DNA of 21,007 nucleotides, taken from positions 1-21,007 of the forward strand of contig CAYQTO010000051.1 of assembly GCA_964420455.1 (NCBI GenBank), given 5' to 3'. A model generated the notes under the pieces. The model saw nothing but the letters and a program-made list of their open reading frames with translations, had not been told where the DNA came from and did no database searches. This document shows positions 13,268 through 20,258 of this stretch, piece by piece. Positions within the stretch are counted from its first letter, which is position 1. Each line of letters begins with the position of its first letter. The translations under genes and the position numbers were made by a program. This DNA comes from CAYQTO01 sp964420455. GTDB taxonomy: Bacteria; Sumerlaeota; Sumerlaeia; SLMS01.

Positions 13268-15267
13268 ATGGAAAGGGTCTGCTGCTCGAGGCGCTTGATC
13301 TCATCGCGGAGCTGGGCGGCACGCTCGAACTCGAGGGAGCGGGCCGCAGCGGTCATCTCCTTGCGGAGCTTTTCGACCTGCTTGTCGATGTCGGCGCGGC
13401 TGCGGTAGGCCACGCCGTCCTCCGCCACGGCAGCGAGCGCCTCGCCCTCCTCGCTCTCGTAGCTGGTCTCGAGGATCGTGGCGATGCGCTTGCGGATGCC
13501 CTGGGGGGTGATGCCGTGCTCCTCGTTATGGGCGACCTGCTTCTGGCGGCGGCGCTCGGTCTCATCGATGCACGCCCGCATGGAGTCGGTGATCCTGTCG
13601 GCGTACATGATGACGGTGCCATCGATGTTGCGTGCGGCGCGGCCGACGGTCTGGATGAGGGAGCGGGTGGAGCGGAGGTAGCCCTCCTTGTCCGCATCGA
13701 GAATGGCGACGAGGCCGCATTCGGGGATGTCGAGCCCCTCGCGGAGCAGGTTGATCCCCACGAGCACGTCGATCTTCCCCTCGCGGAGTTCCTTGATGAT
13801 CACCGTGCGTTCCATCACGTCGACGTCCGAGTGCATGTAGCGGACCTTGATGCCGAGGTCGGTCATGTAGTCGGTGAGTTCCTCGGCGAAGCGCTTGGTG
13901 AGGGTGGTGACGAGGGTGCGCTGGCCGGCGGCGACCCGCTGGCGGATTTCCTCGATCAGGTCCTGGACCTGCTGCTTGACCGGGCGGACGTCTATACGGG
14001 GGTCGACGAGGCCGGTGGGGCGGATGATCTGCTCGACGATGGCTCCGCCGGAACGCTCGAGCTCGTATTCCTCCGGCGTCGCGCTGACGAACACCACCTG
14101 GTGGATCTTGTTTTCGAACTCGGGAAACTGCATGGGTCGGTTGTCGAGGGCCGAGGGGAGCCGGAACCCGTACTCCACGAGGACCGACTTGCGGCTACGG
14201 TCGCCGGTATACATCGCGCGCACCTGGGGGATGGCGATGTGGCTCTCGTCGATCATGAGGAGGAAGTCCGGCGGGAAGTAGTCCATGAGCGTGTAGGGGG
14301 CCTGGCCCGGGAGTCGGCCCGAGAGGTGGCGCGAGTAGTTTTCGATGCCGGGGCAGGTGCCCATCTCGCGCATGAGCTCGATGTCGTACTCGGTGCGTTG
14401 CTTGAGGCGCTGGTACTCGATGAACTTGCCGGCGGCCTCGAGCTCGGCGAGGCGCTCGGCGAGTTCCGCCTGGATGCCGTCGAGGGCGCGCAGCAGCGTG
14501 TCGCGCCGGGTGGCGTAGACACTCGCGGGATAGATCGCCGCGCGGCGCACCTTGCGGACGCGCTCGCCGGTCAGCGGGTCGATCTCCGTCATGGCATCGA
14601 CCTCGCCGTCAAAAAGTTCCACGCGGAGCGCCCGCCGTTCCTCGTACGCGGGAAAGATGTCGATGGTGTCGCCCCGCACGCGAAAGGTGCCGCGAAAGAA
14701 ATCCGCGTCGTGGCGCTCATAGAGCAGCTCGACCAGACGCTTGATCAGCTCGTCGCGGGTCATCTCCGCCCCCACCTCCAGGTAGAGGACCAGGTTGAAG
14801 AAGTCATCCGGCGATCCGATGCCATAGATGCAGGACACGGAGGCGACCACGAGGACATCGTTGCGCTCGAGGAGCGAGCGGGTCGCGGAGAGTCGGAGCT
14901 TGTCCAGCTCGTCGTTGATCGAGGCGTCCTTCTCGATGTAGGTATCGCTCCCGGGGATGTAGGCCTCGGGCTGGTAATAGTCGTAGTAGGAGACGAAGTA
15001 CTCGACGGCGTTTTCGGGAAAGAGTTCCTTGAACTCGCGATAGAGTTGGGCGGCGAGGACCTTGTTGGGGGCGAGGACCAGGGTGGGGCGATTCACCTCG
15101 GCGACGACGTGGGCCATGGTGAACGTCTTGCCGGAGCCGGTGACGCCGAGGAGGACCTGGGCGGGGAGGCCGTTGCGGAGGCCTTCGGCAAGGGCGGCGA
15201 TGGCGGCGGGCTGGTCGCCGCTCGGGCGGTACTCGGAAACGACCTTGAAGGTGCCGGTACGTTGCAT
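13264..15267 (-). CDS. uvrB: UvrABC system protein B
   Basis: Damage-verification helicase of nucleotide excision repair; it is loaded by UvrA and then recruits UvrC. From ATG 15267 it is 667 residues, standard length. Motifs in order: SEYRPSGDQP at 11-20, Walker A GVTGSGKT at 41-48, the beta-hairpin with YYDYYQPEAY at about 94-103 that inserts between strands, DESH helicase motif II near 337, GINLLREGLDIPE and QTVGRAARN in the C-terminal helicase domain, and a C-terminal UVR domain (RSLEFERAAQLRDEIKRL) that contacts UvrC. An in-frame GTG at 15309 would add 14 basic residues; it lies only 17 nt from the divergent small ORF's ATG, so I prefer 15267 although neither site has a good ribosome-binding site. 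First gene of a four-gene coupled operon. No classical SOS box recognised upstream. Confidence 0.97.
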   Translation of the reverse strand: MQRTGTFKVVSEYRPSGDQPAAIAALAEGLRNGLPAQVLLGVTGSGKTFTMAHVVAEVNRPTLVLAPNKVLAAQLYREFKELFPENAVEYFVSYYDYYQPEAYIPGSDTYIEKDASINDELDKLRLSATRSLLERNDVLVVASVSCIYGIGSPDDFFNLVLYLEVGAEMTRDELIKRLVELLYERHDADFFRGTFRVRGDTIDIFPAYEERRALRVELFDGEVDAMTEIDPLTGERVRKVRRAAIYPASVYATRRDTLLRALDGIQAELAERLAELEAAGKFIEYQRLKQRTEYDIELMREMGTCPGIENYSRHLSGRLPGQAPYTLMDYFPPDFLLMIDESHIAIPQVRAMYTGDRSRKSVLVEYGFRLPSALDNRPMQFPEFENKIHQVVFVSATPEEYELERSGGAIVEQIIRPTGLVDPRIDVRPVKQQVQDLIEEIRQRVAAGQRTLVTTLTKRFAEELTDYMTDLGIKVRYMHSDVDVMERTVIIKELREGKIDVLVGINLLREGLDIPECGLVAILDADKEGYLRSTRSLIQTVGRAARNIDGTVIMYADRITDSMRACIDETERRRQKQVAHNEEHGITPQGIRKRIATILETSYESEEGEALAAVAEDGVAYRSRADIDKQVEKLRKEMTAAARSLEFERAAQLRDEIKRLEQQTLSI

Positions 15268-15327
15268 GGGTTTGGCGTAGGGACCTCGGCGGTGGGGCTT
15301 GACGGGCACCTCGCCTGGCGCCTCGGA

Positions 15328-15342
15328 TGAGGGCTACCCTCA
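15328..15342. promoter_or_regulatory. 15-bp perfect inverted repeat between uvrB and a divergent small gene
   Basis: TGAGGG-CTA-CCCTCA, two perfect 6-bp arms around a 3-bp centre. It lies in the 92-bp gap between the preferred starts of uvrB (15267) and the small membrane protein (15360), a natural place for an operator serving both. It does not match the LexA boxes I know. It could be chance in high-G+C DNA. Confidence 0.3.
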
Positions 15343-15359
15343 GCCGGAGCCTTTCTCAA

Positions 15360-15662
15360 GTGGCAACACCGCGCCGCCGCCGCACCGCCTTTCCCCTTTG
15401 GGGCTACCTCGTGCTGAATGTCGTCTTTTTGGCGGCGGTGGTGGCGACCTGGTTCGCCTCGGGTTGGTACGCGGAGCAAAACACCTTCCAGACGGTGGGG
15501 GTGGCGCCGGTGCTGGCGGTGTGCTGGCTGGCGTTCCTGGTGGCGAGCGTGTTCGACGCGGTGTTCGACCGAACAGCGCGTTCGTCGCTGAGCCCAACGG
15601 CTCCGGGCGAGGGGGAGGGTTCCACGGCCTCGCGCGAGAGTTTGCGCAAGATAGAGGGGTAG
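15360..15662 (+). CDS. Small two-helix membrane protein, uncharacterised
   Basis: Short protein of 100 residues from the GTG at 15360, or 111 from the ATG at 15327. I prefer the GTG because GGAG lies ten bases upstream and the ATG has no ribosome-binding site. The N-terminus is arginine-rich (ATPRRRRTAFPLWG). Two hydrophobic segments follow: LWGYLVLNVVFLAAVVATWF and, after a short QNTFQTVG loop, VAPVLAVCWLAFLVASVF. The C-terminus is polar (APGEGEGSTASRESLRKIEG). By the positive-inside rule both ends would face the cytosol, leaving a loop of about 10-15 residues outside. No family recognised. The hydrophobic pattern and spacing argue that it is real rather than a shadow; it is divergent from uvrB and has no partner on its strand until 15790. 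Confidence 0.6.
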   Translation: MATPRRRRTAFPLWGYLVLNVVFLAAVVATWFASGWYAEQNTFQTVGVAPVLAVCWLAFLVASVFDAVFDRTARSSLSPTAPGEGEGSTASRESLRKIEG

Positions 15663-15778
15663 GGGGGACCCGCTTCCTTTCTTTTTCTTCACACACAAAC
15701 TTCCGCTCTCCCTGATTTTCTTTTTTGCCCCCGAATTCTCTTGCCAGGCAGAGGGGGGGGCAAGGATCTCGCCAATTC
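15663..15778 (+). other. Pyrimidine-rich gap before the exported-protein operon
   Basis: About 60 bases of mainly C/T (15673-15735, including CTTTCTTTTTCTTC and TTTTCTTTTTTG) lie ahead of a run of eight G at 15753-15760. TTGCC (15741-15745) and GGCAA (15759-15763) form a 5-bp inverted repeat across the G run. The operon promoter should be here, but I see no clear -10 box. The marked change of composition begins here. Confidence 0.4.
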
Positions 15779-15785
15779 AGGAGGG
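15779..15785 (+). promoter_or_regulatory. Strong ribosome-binding site of the first exported-protein gene
   Basis: AGGAGGG ending four bases before the ATG at 15790. It is among the best Shine-Dalgarno matches in the window and supports the start and expression of the operon's first gene. Confidence 0.75.
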
Positions 15786-15789
15786 TACC

Positions 15790-17691
15790 ATGGAAATTTC
15801 TACCAAAGCATTTCTGCTCCGTTTCATCCTCGTCGGCGGCCTTGGGTGGGGGGCCATTGTCCCTACCTTCGCCGACAACCAAGCCATCCTTGCCCAATCG
15901 ACAGCGTGGACTGACGACGGGAACCAGGAAAACGGTTGGACAATCTTTGATGGTCTTATTGCCCAGATGGCGATCAACGACGATGCCGAAATGGGTGGGG
16001 ACCGAGTTCTTCTGCTTCCGGAGAGCTTTGCCACAAACGAGCTGCCAGTCACCTTCAGCACGGATCTCATGCTGGTGGACTATCAACCGGCGGCGGGTCT
16101 TGAACCACGCAATGGGATATGGCTCGGCTTTGTTCTTGGGCTCGACGAGAATGACCCCGCACCGCGAAATGGCGCCGCGGTCATCCTCGAGCGTGCTGAT
16201 AGCGAAGGCATCTTTGGTGGGCTCCGGATTCACGCAGGAGGTCAGGCATCGGAGTTTGCCCAGTTTGGCCTTCAACGCCACCATCCGGGTGACAATGAGA
16301 ACACATACACCACCCTTGAAACGTTTCGGTGGATGCACCTCCGAGCGGAACTTAAGGAAACGGAATCGGGCGACTTGCGAATCGCTGCCAAGGTGAAGAG
16401 CCTTGTCCATAATGACATGGAGGCTGAAACCTCTTTAACGATCGAAAGATCGGCCTTGTCCGGGAACCGGATCGCCTTGGCAACCTCCGCGCAATACGGC
16501 CATCCCGGCATTGCAGGGGGCAACCCCCTCGCCTACTGGGATGGATTGGCCTTGAATGCTCCCGAAAATCCACACGAAAGGCGTTTTCCGTCCGAGGCTA
16601 TGATGCAGGCGTATCTTGAGCCTGTCTTGGCGCGGATGGTTGAGTGGCCTGAGTTTACATGGGACCATTGGTCTGCCTTTGTTTTCATGAGGGAGGTAAA
16701 TCGACGCCTGTATATGATAAAGCACGCCCTTCCGCTGTACCCAACGTCTACTACCGAGGTTGCTCATGACCTTGAACCTTACCTGACAATCGCGCCGCAG
16801 GCTGCTTACCGAGCACACACCGTTCTTGGTGGTGGAATCTATGTCAGAGAGGTTGTGGAAGCCGCGATCCTCGATGCTGGGCAAACTCCCAATGAGGAGA
16901 CCGTTGAAAGTTGGATCGAAGAGTCTCAAGTGATTAGCGGAATGCTCCAGAAGCGACATTGGCAAGAGGGCCCGAGAGGACATGAATTTGTGAGGGATGT
17001 CCGGGAGTTCCTCCAACGCATTGGTCCGGACGACGAGCGGGAACTCCCAATTAAGGTCATGCTGGTTCATGCGCTCTATTTTCAGGACGAAAACGGCGAG
17101 GAATATTGGGAGCTTTCGGACGAACTGATGCAGCGGCTGCCCGAAGGAGATTGGCGGGATCGAGTGATGTATGACAGGATTCTCAGGTTGCACAAGGATG
17201 GACGACTTGACGAGGCGACGCTGGAATCCCGATCCTGGCTTTTTGAAGCCCCCGATACCCCCTACTCGTCGAGGCTTGTAGACGTGATACTATCCTGTAT
17301 GTACAAGTCAAAAGATTACGCAACGGGTGAGGAGTTGGTCGCAGAATTTCTTGCAACTTACGGGGAATCCAGCGCTGAGGGTTATCATGCATTACACTAC
17401 AGAGCGGTTTTTCTGGAGAGACAGGGTGGAGATTTGGAGATGGCCATGGATTTATTCATGCGAGTTGCCAAAGCGAGTCCGATGCTCGACATCGCCGAGT
17501 TGCAAGCAAATTCGATCCGGTGGGCCCGTCGCCTTCATGATCTACACGGAATCGGATCAAGAGAAGAAATTGTGCAAGTCTTGCACACCCTTCCGGCTTC
17601 GGCAGGGAAAATGGACCTGATTCAACAGGAAGAAACACGTGCTTATCACATCAGACTCAAAAATGAGAGATTAGGAGGGCAAAACCCATGA
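15790..17691 (+). CDS. Exported protein, beta-rich N-terminal and helical TPR-like C-terminal part, unknown family
   Basis: 633 residues, not recognised. Residues 1-28 form a signal peptide (FLLRFILVGGLGWGAIVPTFA, likely cleavage before DNQ). Residues about 35-255 alternate short beta-type strands with loops (FSTDLMLVDY; GIWLGFVLGLD; NGAAVILER; FGGLRIHAGG; FRWMHLRAELKE; SGNRIALATSAQYG; AYWDGLALN). This reads like a jelly-roll or LamG-like carbohydrate-binding sandwich, but no signature confirms it. Residues about 260-633 are helical; the last 150 look like TPR-type pairs (SSRLVDVILSCMYKSKDYATGEE; GYHALHYRAVFLERQGG; LEMAMDLFMRVAKASP). No catalytic motif is evident. It has an excellent ribosome-binding site and overlaps the next gene by four bases (ATGA). 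Codon use is less G/C-biased than in neighbouring genes; a counted line near 16,321 gives about 57% G+C. Confidence 0.85.
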   Translation: MEISTKAFLLRFILVGGLGWGAIVPTFADNQAILAQSTAWTDDGNQENGWTIFDGLIAQMAINDDAEMGGDRVLLLPESFATNELPVTFSTDLMLVDYQPAAGLEPRNGIWLGFVLGLDENDPAPRNGAAVILERADSEGIFGGLRIHAGGQASEFAQFGLQRHHPGDNENTYTTLETFRWMHLRAELKETESGDLRIAAKVKSLVHNDMEAETSLTIERSALSGNRIALATSAQYGHPGIAGGNPLAYWDGLALNAPENPHERRFPSEAMMQAYLEPVLARMVEWPEFTWDHWSAFVFMREVNRRLYMIKHALPLYPTSTTEVAHDLEPYLTIAPQAAYRAHTVLGGGIYVREVVEAAILDAGQTPNEETVESWIEESQVISGMLQKRHWQEGPRGHEFVRDVREFLQRIGPDDERELPIKVMLVHALYFQDENGEEYWELSDELMQRLPEGDWRDRVMYDRILRLHKDGRLDEATLESRSWLFEAPDTPYSSRLVDVILSCMYKSKDYATGEELVAEFLATYGESSAEGYHALHYRAVFLERQGGDLEMAMDLFMRVAKASPMLDIAELQANSIRWARRLHDLHGIGSREEIVQVLHTLPASAGKMDLIQQEETRAYHIRLKNERLGGQNP

Positions 17692-19016
17692 CATCAACAA
17701 GCAGCTTTTTGTGCCGAATCGCAAAAACAGCCATCGCCTCATGCTCACTACTCCTACTATCCCCGGTGACTGCCAGTGCATCTGGTGGAGGAGAGCTATG
17801 TTGTGAACCGCCGGCACAGCGGTATGATCACTACTACCAAACATGGCAAACCCCAGGAGTTGATCTGCCTCTTGGCGGATTTATGGGAGTGACACTTCCA
17901 TTCGACACCATATGCATTCGCTGGGTCGACAATTCATACGGTTATATGACACCGCCGCATCATGCTAACCTGATGGTTCAATCATTTCCTGGTACCGGTG
18001 GATACGACTCCGATCTATGCGCAACCCAGGAACACCTTGATTTGGGCGGTTCCGGCCAAATCATCGGTAGCAGCGTGAATTGGCAGTGGACGGGAATGCC
18101 CGGATCAGGCGGGGGAACGGGTCCCAACAAGAACATTTTTACCGCACAAATCCCCCCGCCAGACGAGATCGAGGTGTATAATTTGGAGGTCGAGGTCACT
18201 GATATAGGAGGACCGTGCGCGTTGATCGATACGGCTCCGCATCTCGGTAACGGGACCGATTCAATGGAGGTCGTTGTTTGGCGGCCATCACATGAATTCA
18301 CATGGAAATACGTTGCAACCATCCCAGTCGATTATGTGAAGGTCCCGCCCCCGATGGGCGGCTACTACAATGGAGGTGAGAAAGTCAGATTTGAGCAAGT
18401 TATGCGGATCGAAACCGCGAAGACTCCTGCGCCGGGAGGAGCTTCCTTCAATGGAACAACCCTAGCTTCTAGCTATTGCCTCTCAAGCGGCCTTAACCAC
18501 CCCTTCAATAGTGATGTCTGGCGGCAGACTGGGACGCTTACTTTTGGTCGAACTCTATACTGGGCGTACCTCTACAATCAGTTTTATACCTGTGCGAGCT
18601 GGGGTTTGAGCGGTACCCCGTCCACTCTATTGTGCGACGAAACCGCCGACGGCGACATTTGTATTTACTTCAGCCGCATTACTGCCGATGAAGTCAGAAG
18701 CGGGAAGCACGGATCCTCAGACGTCGACTTCACGAATCCATGTGCGCCCTTTTTTGCACCAGCAATCACCATTTATGAACTAGATCTAAAGTTCCGAGCG
18801 TCTATCAACTGCGAAGCCAGAGAGTTAGTTTACGAAACAGAAGTTTACGGAATGGTCGACAAATTTCCGAGGCAGGAGGTTTTTGTCGACGGTCTTAGGG
18901 TGGTTGAGTGGGATCCCTGTCTAGGTGGTGCTACTCCATTTGCCCTTTTCGGGACGTCAGCCGGCAGGCAGATATTGACCGGCACATGGATTCCATTCAG
19001 AAAGGTGAGCTTCTAG
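17688..19016 (+). CDS. Exported cysteine-rich protein, unknown family
   Basis: 442 residues, not recognised. Residues 1-32 look like a signal peptide (basic start, hydrophobic ASCSLLLLSPVTASA, then SGGGEL). The mature part has 12 cysteines: 38, 39, 76, 111, 177, 264, 302, 316, 325, 352, 375 and 411. The even number, spread through an exported protein, suggests about six disulfides. It is rich in Gly, Pro, Tyr, Trp and beta-type strands (YNLEVEVTDIGGPC; SMEVVVWRPSHEFTWKYVATIPV; IYELDLKFRASINC), so an all-beta extracellular or surface protein is likely. A lipobox-like IASC at 16-19 lies before the hydrophobic core and is probably not used. No catalytic or adhesion motif recognised. The ATG overlaps the preceding stop by four bases. 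Base composition is near 48% G+C in two counted lines, far from the genome background. Confidence 0.82.
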   Translation: MTSTSSFLCRIAKTAIASCSLLLLSPVTASASGGGELCCEPPAQRYDHYYQTWQTPGVDLPLGGFMGVTLPFDTICIRWVDNSYGYMTPPHHANLMVQSFPGTGGYDSDLCATQEHLDLGGSGQIIGSSVNWQWTGMPGSGGGTGPNKNIFTAQIPPPDEIEVYNLEVEVTDIGGPCALIDTAPHLGNGTDSMEVVVWRPSHEFTWKYVATIPVDYVKVPPPMGGYYNGGEKVRFEQVMRIETAKTPAPGGASFNGTTLASSYCLSSGLNHPFNSDVWRQTGTLTFGRTLYWAYLYNQFYTCASWGLSGTPSTLLCDETADGDICIYFSRITADEVRSGKHGSSDVDFTNPCAPFFAPAITIYELDLKFRASINCEARELVYETEVYGMVDKFPRQEVFVDGLRVVEWDPCLGGATPFALFGTSAGRQILTGTWIPFRKVSF

Positions 19017-19017
19017 A

Positions 19018-20130
19018 ATGTTAAGAAAAAGCAGACACAAAACAGCTCTCCTCCGATCCTTCCTTCTCTTCGTGGCTCTTTCGGTCCCACACCTGCTCCC
19101 CGGCTATCATGCTATTCCCCTCGACGAGAAGGACGTGGACCTGTGTGATTCCATCAGCCAAAACACGAAGGAACTTGAAGCCATCCGTGCTGCCTTAAAG
19201 ACGGTCGAAGACTATTACGCTGACATACCCGGCTTCGCAGACAGGATTCGATTATGCCTCAATATTGGATATCAGCCACAGCACCTCGTTGAAATCATCA
19301 TTGGGATTGCGGAGAAGGTACGGGGAAATGAGGGCGAACAGTCGGTCGTGTCTTTGCAAAATATTCAAAAGACACACCCATCCTACCCGCTGCTAATTGC
19401 CACCTTCGAAAGCATGATCATCAACCAATCCCATCTTTTAAGCCCATGGGAAGTCGCCAACATCTTACGAATGCTTACTCTCGGATTGGGCGAGAAAATC
19501 CATCCTGGAGTACTACCGGTACTGAGGGAGCAGGCTCTGCACGCCAGAGAGCCAATATGGATTGGCATATGGGAAAAGGGGCACTTTGGATACAATTGGA
19601 GTGATGAAGAGCATGAGCTTAAGATCGATTTGGCACCTGGTCAGGTTGGGGTGATCCTTCTGCTGACGCCGATGGAATCGCTCCCTACCTGGTCCGAGGG
19701 AATGAAGGCAGAGGATCTGACCGACGATTGGACGGTTCTTTTTGCGATTATCCATAGTATCGCTGAGCTAACGCCGGCTTGGAATGCCCCGGTAACGGAC
19801 TACGATCCCGAGTTATTATCGGAGGAGCGTCTGGTGGTCCTGATGCGAATGGCAATGAGCATCCTTGCAGCCGACCCAGAATTGATCTGCGACCCAGGCC
19901 CGGGCAGGCGGGAGGAATGGACTGAAGGCCAGATGGGGTATTGGGTAATGGCGAATGCGGTATACTTCGGGCGGCTGTTGCGGTTGCTGCGACATACAGA
20001 CCCCCAGGAGGCGGTGAATATAGAGGAGAGGTTGAGGCTGCTGATGAATGGAGCGGGCCTTTCCGAAGAGGCGCGGGTTGCCTATGAGGGGGCTCTGGAG
20101 GTGGCTGCAACGGACCCCGCCGGGGTGTAG
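19018..20130 (+). CDS. Exported mainly helical protein, unknown family
   Basis: 370 residues, not recognised. A basic start (MLRKSRHKTALLR) and hydrophobic SFLLFVALSVPHLLPG fit a signal peptide or anchor, with possible cleavage near GYHA-IP. The rest is mostly amphipathic helix (KELEAIRAALKTVEDYYADI; HLVEIIIGIAEKVRG; SPWEVANILRMLTLGLGEK; AVNIEERLRLLMNGAGL). Three cysteines (43, 80 and one near 287). No enzyme motif found. It begins one base after the stop of the cysteine-rich gene, with AGGTGA about 12 bases upstream, so it is surely in the same operon. Composition changes inside the gene: a counted line near 19,381 is 45% G+C, whereas lines near 19,861 and 20,041 are about 63-65%, back at the genome background. 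Confidence 0.8.
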   Translation: MLRKSRHKTALLRSFLLFVALSVPHLLPGYHAIPLDEKDVDLCDSISQNTKELEAIRAALKTVEDYYADIPGFADRIRLCLNIGYQPQHLVEIIIGIAEKVRGNEGEQSVVSLQNIQKTHPSYPLLIATFESMIINQSHLLSPWEVANILRMLTLGLGEKIHPGVLPVLREQALHAREPIWIGIWEKGHFGYNWSDEEHELKIDLAPGQVGVILLLTPMESLPTWSEGMKAEDLTDDWTVLFAIIHSIAELTPAWNAPVTDYDPELLSEERLVVLMRMAMSILAADPELICDPGPGRREEWTEGQMGYWVMANAVYFGRLLRLLRHTDPQEAVNIEERLRLLMNGAGLSEEARVAYEGALEVAATDPAGV

Positions 20131-20221
20131 GCGAGCCTGCGGGGGGCAGGGGGGAGATTCCGGTTGATGGCCCCGCGGGGGGCTTTCAGGTTGCCGTGTC
20201 GCGGGAGACGGACCTCCCGCG
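20114..20221 (+). terminator. Cluster of four GC-rich hairpins between the exported-protein operon and the synthase gene
   Basis: Four consecutive inverted repeats: ACCCC/GGGGT at 20114-20126, ending at the stop codon; CCTGC/GCAGG at 20136-20150; GCCCC/GGGGC at 20170-20183, followed by TTT; and a perfect 8-bp CGCGGGAG/CTCCCGCG at 20200-20221 with a 6-nt loop, with a T-rich TTGTTTT ten bases later. The third is the best terminator for the upstream operon; the fourth could terminate it or act as an attenuator for the downstream gene. No leucine- or isoleucine-rich leader peptide is visible. Confidence 0.45.
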
Positions 20222-20241
20222 CTGATGGCATTGTTTTCCCC

Positions 20242-20253
20242 GAGGAGCTCCTC
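20242..20253 (+). promoter_or_regulatory. 12-bp palindrome containing the ribosome-binding site of the synthase gene
   Basis: GAGGAGCTCCTC is a perfect palindrome, and its AGGAG (20243-20247) is the only Shine-Dalgarno candidate for the ATG at 20259, 11 bases on. Self-pairing could hide the site, though as a simple hairpin the stem would be only about three bp. Confidence 0.35.
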
Positions 20254-20258
20254 CACCG

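Noticed and set aside
15268..15309. GTG start for uvrB giving 681 residues
   Set aside because: It leaves only 17 nt to the ATG of the divergent small frame and adds a non-conserved basic tail. Not excluded.
12745..15330. 861-codon open frame on the plus strand
   Set aside because: It lies antisense to 5-FCL and uvrB, whose motifs are complete. Its translation is acidic Gly/Val/Leu/Asp-rich, typical of the complement of high-G+C genes.
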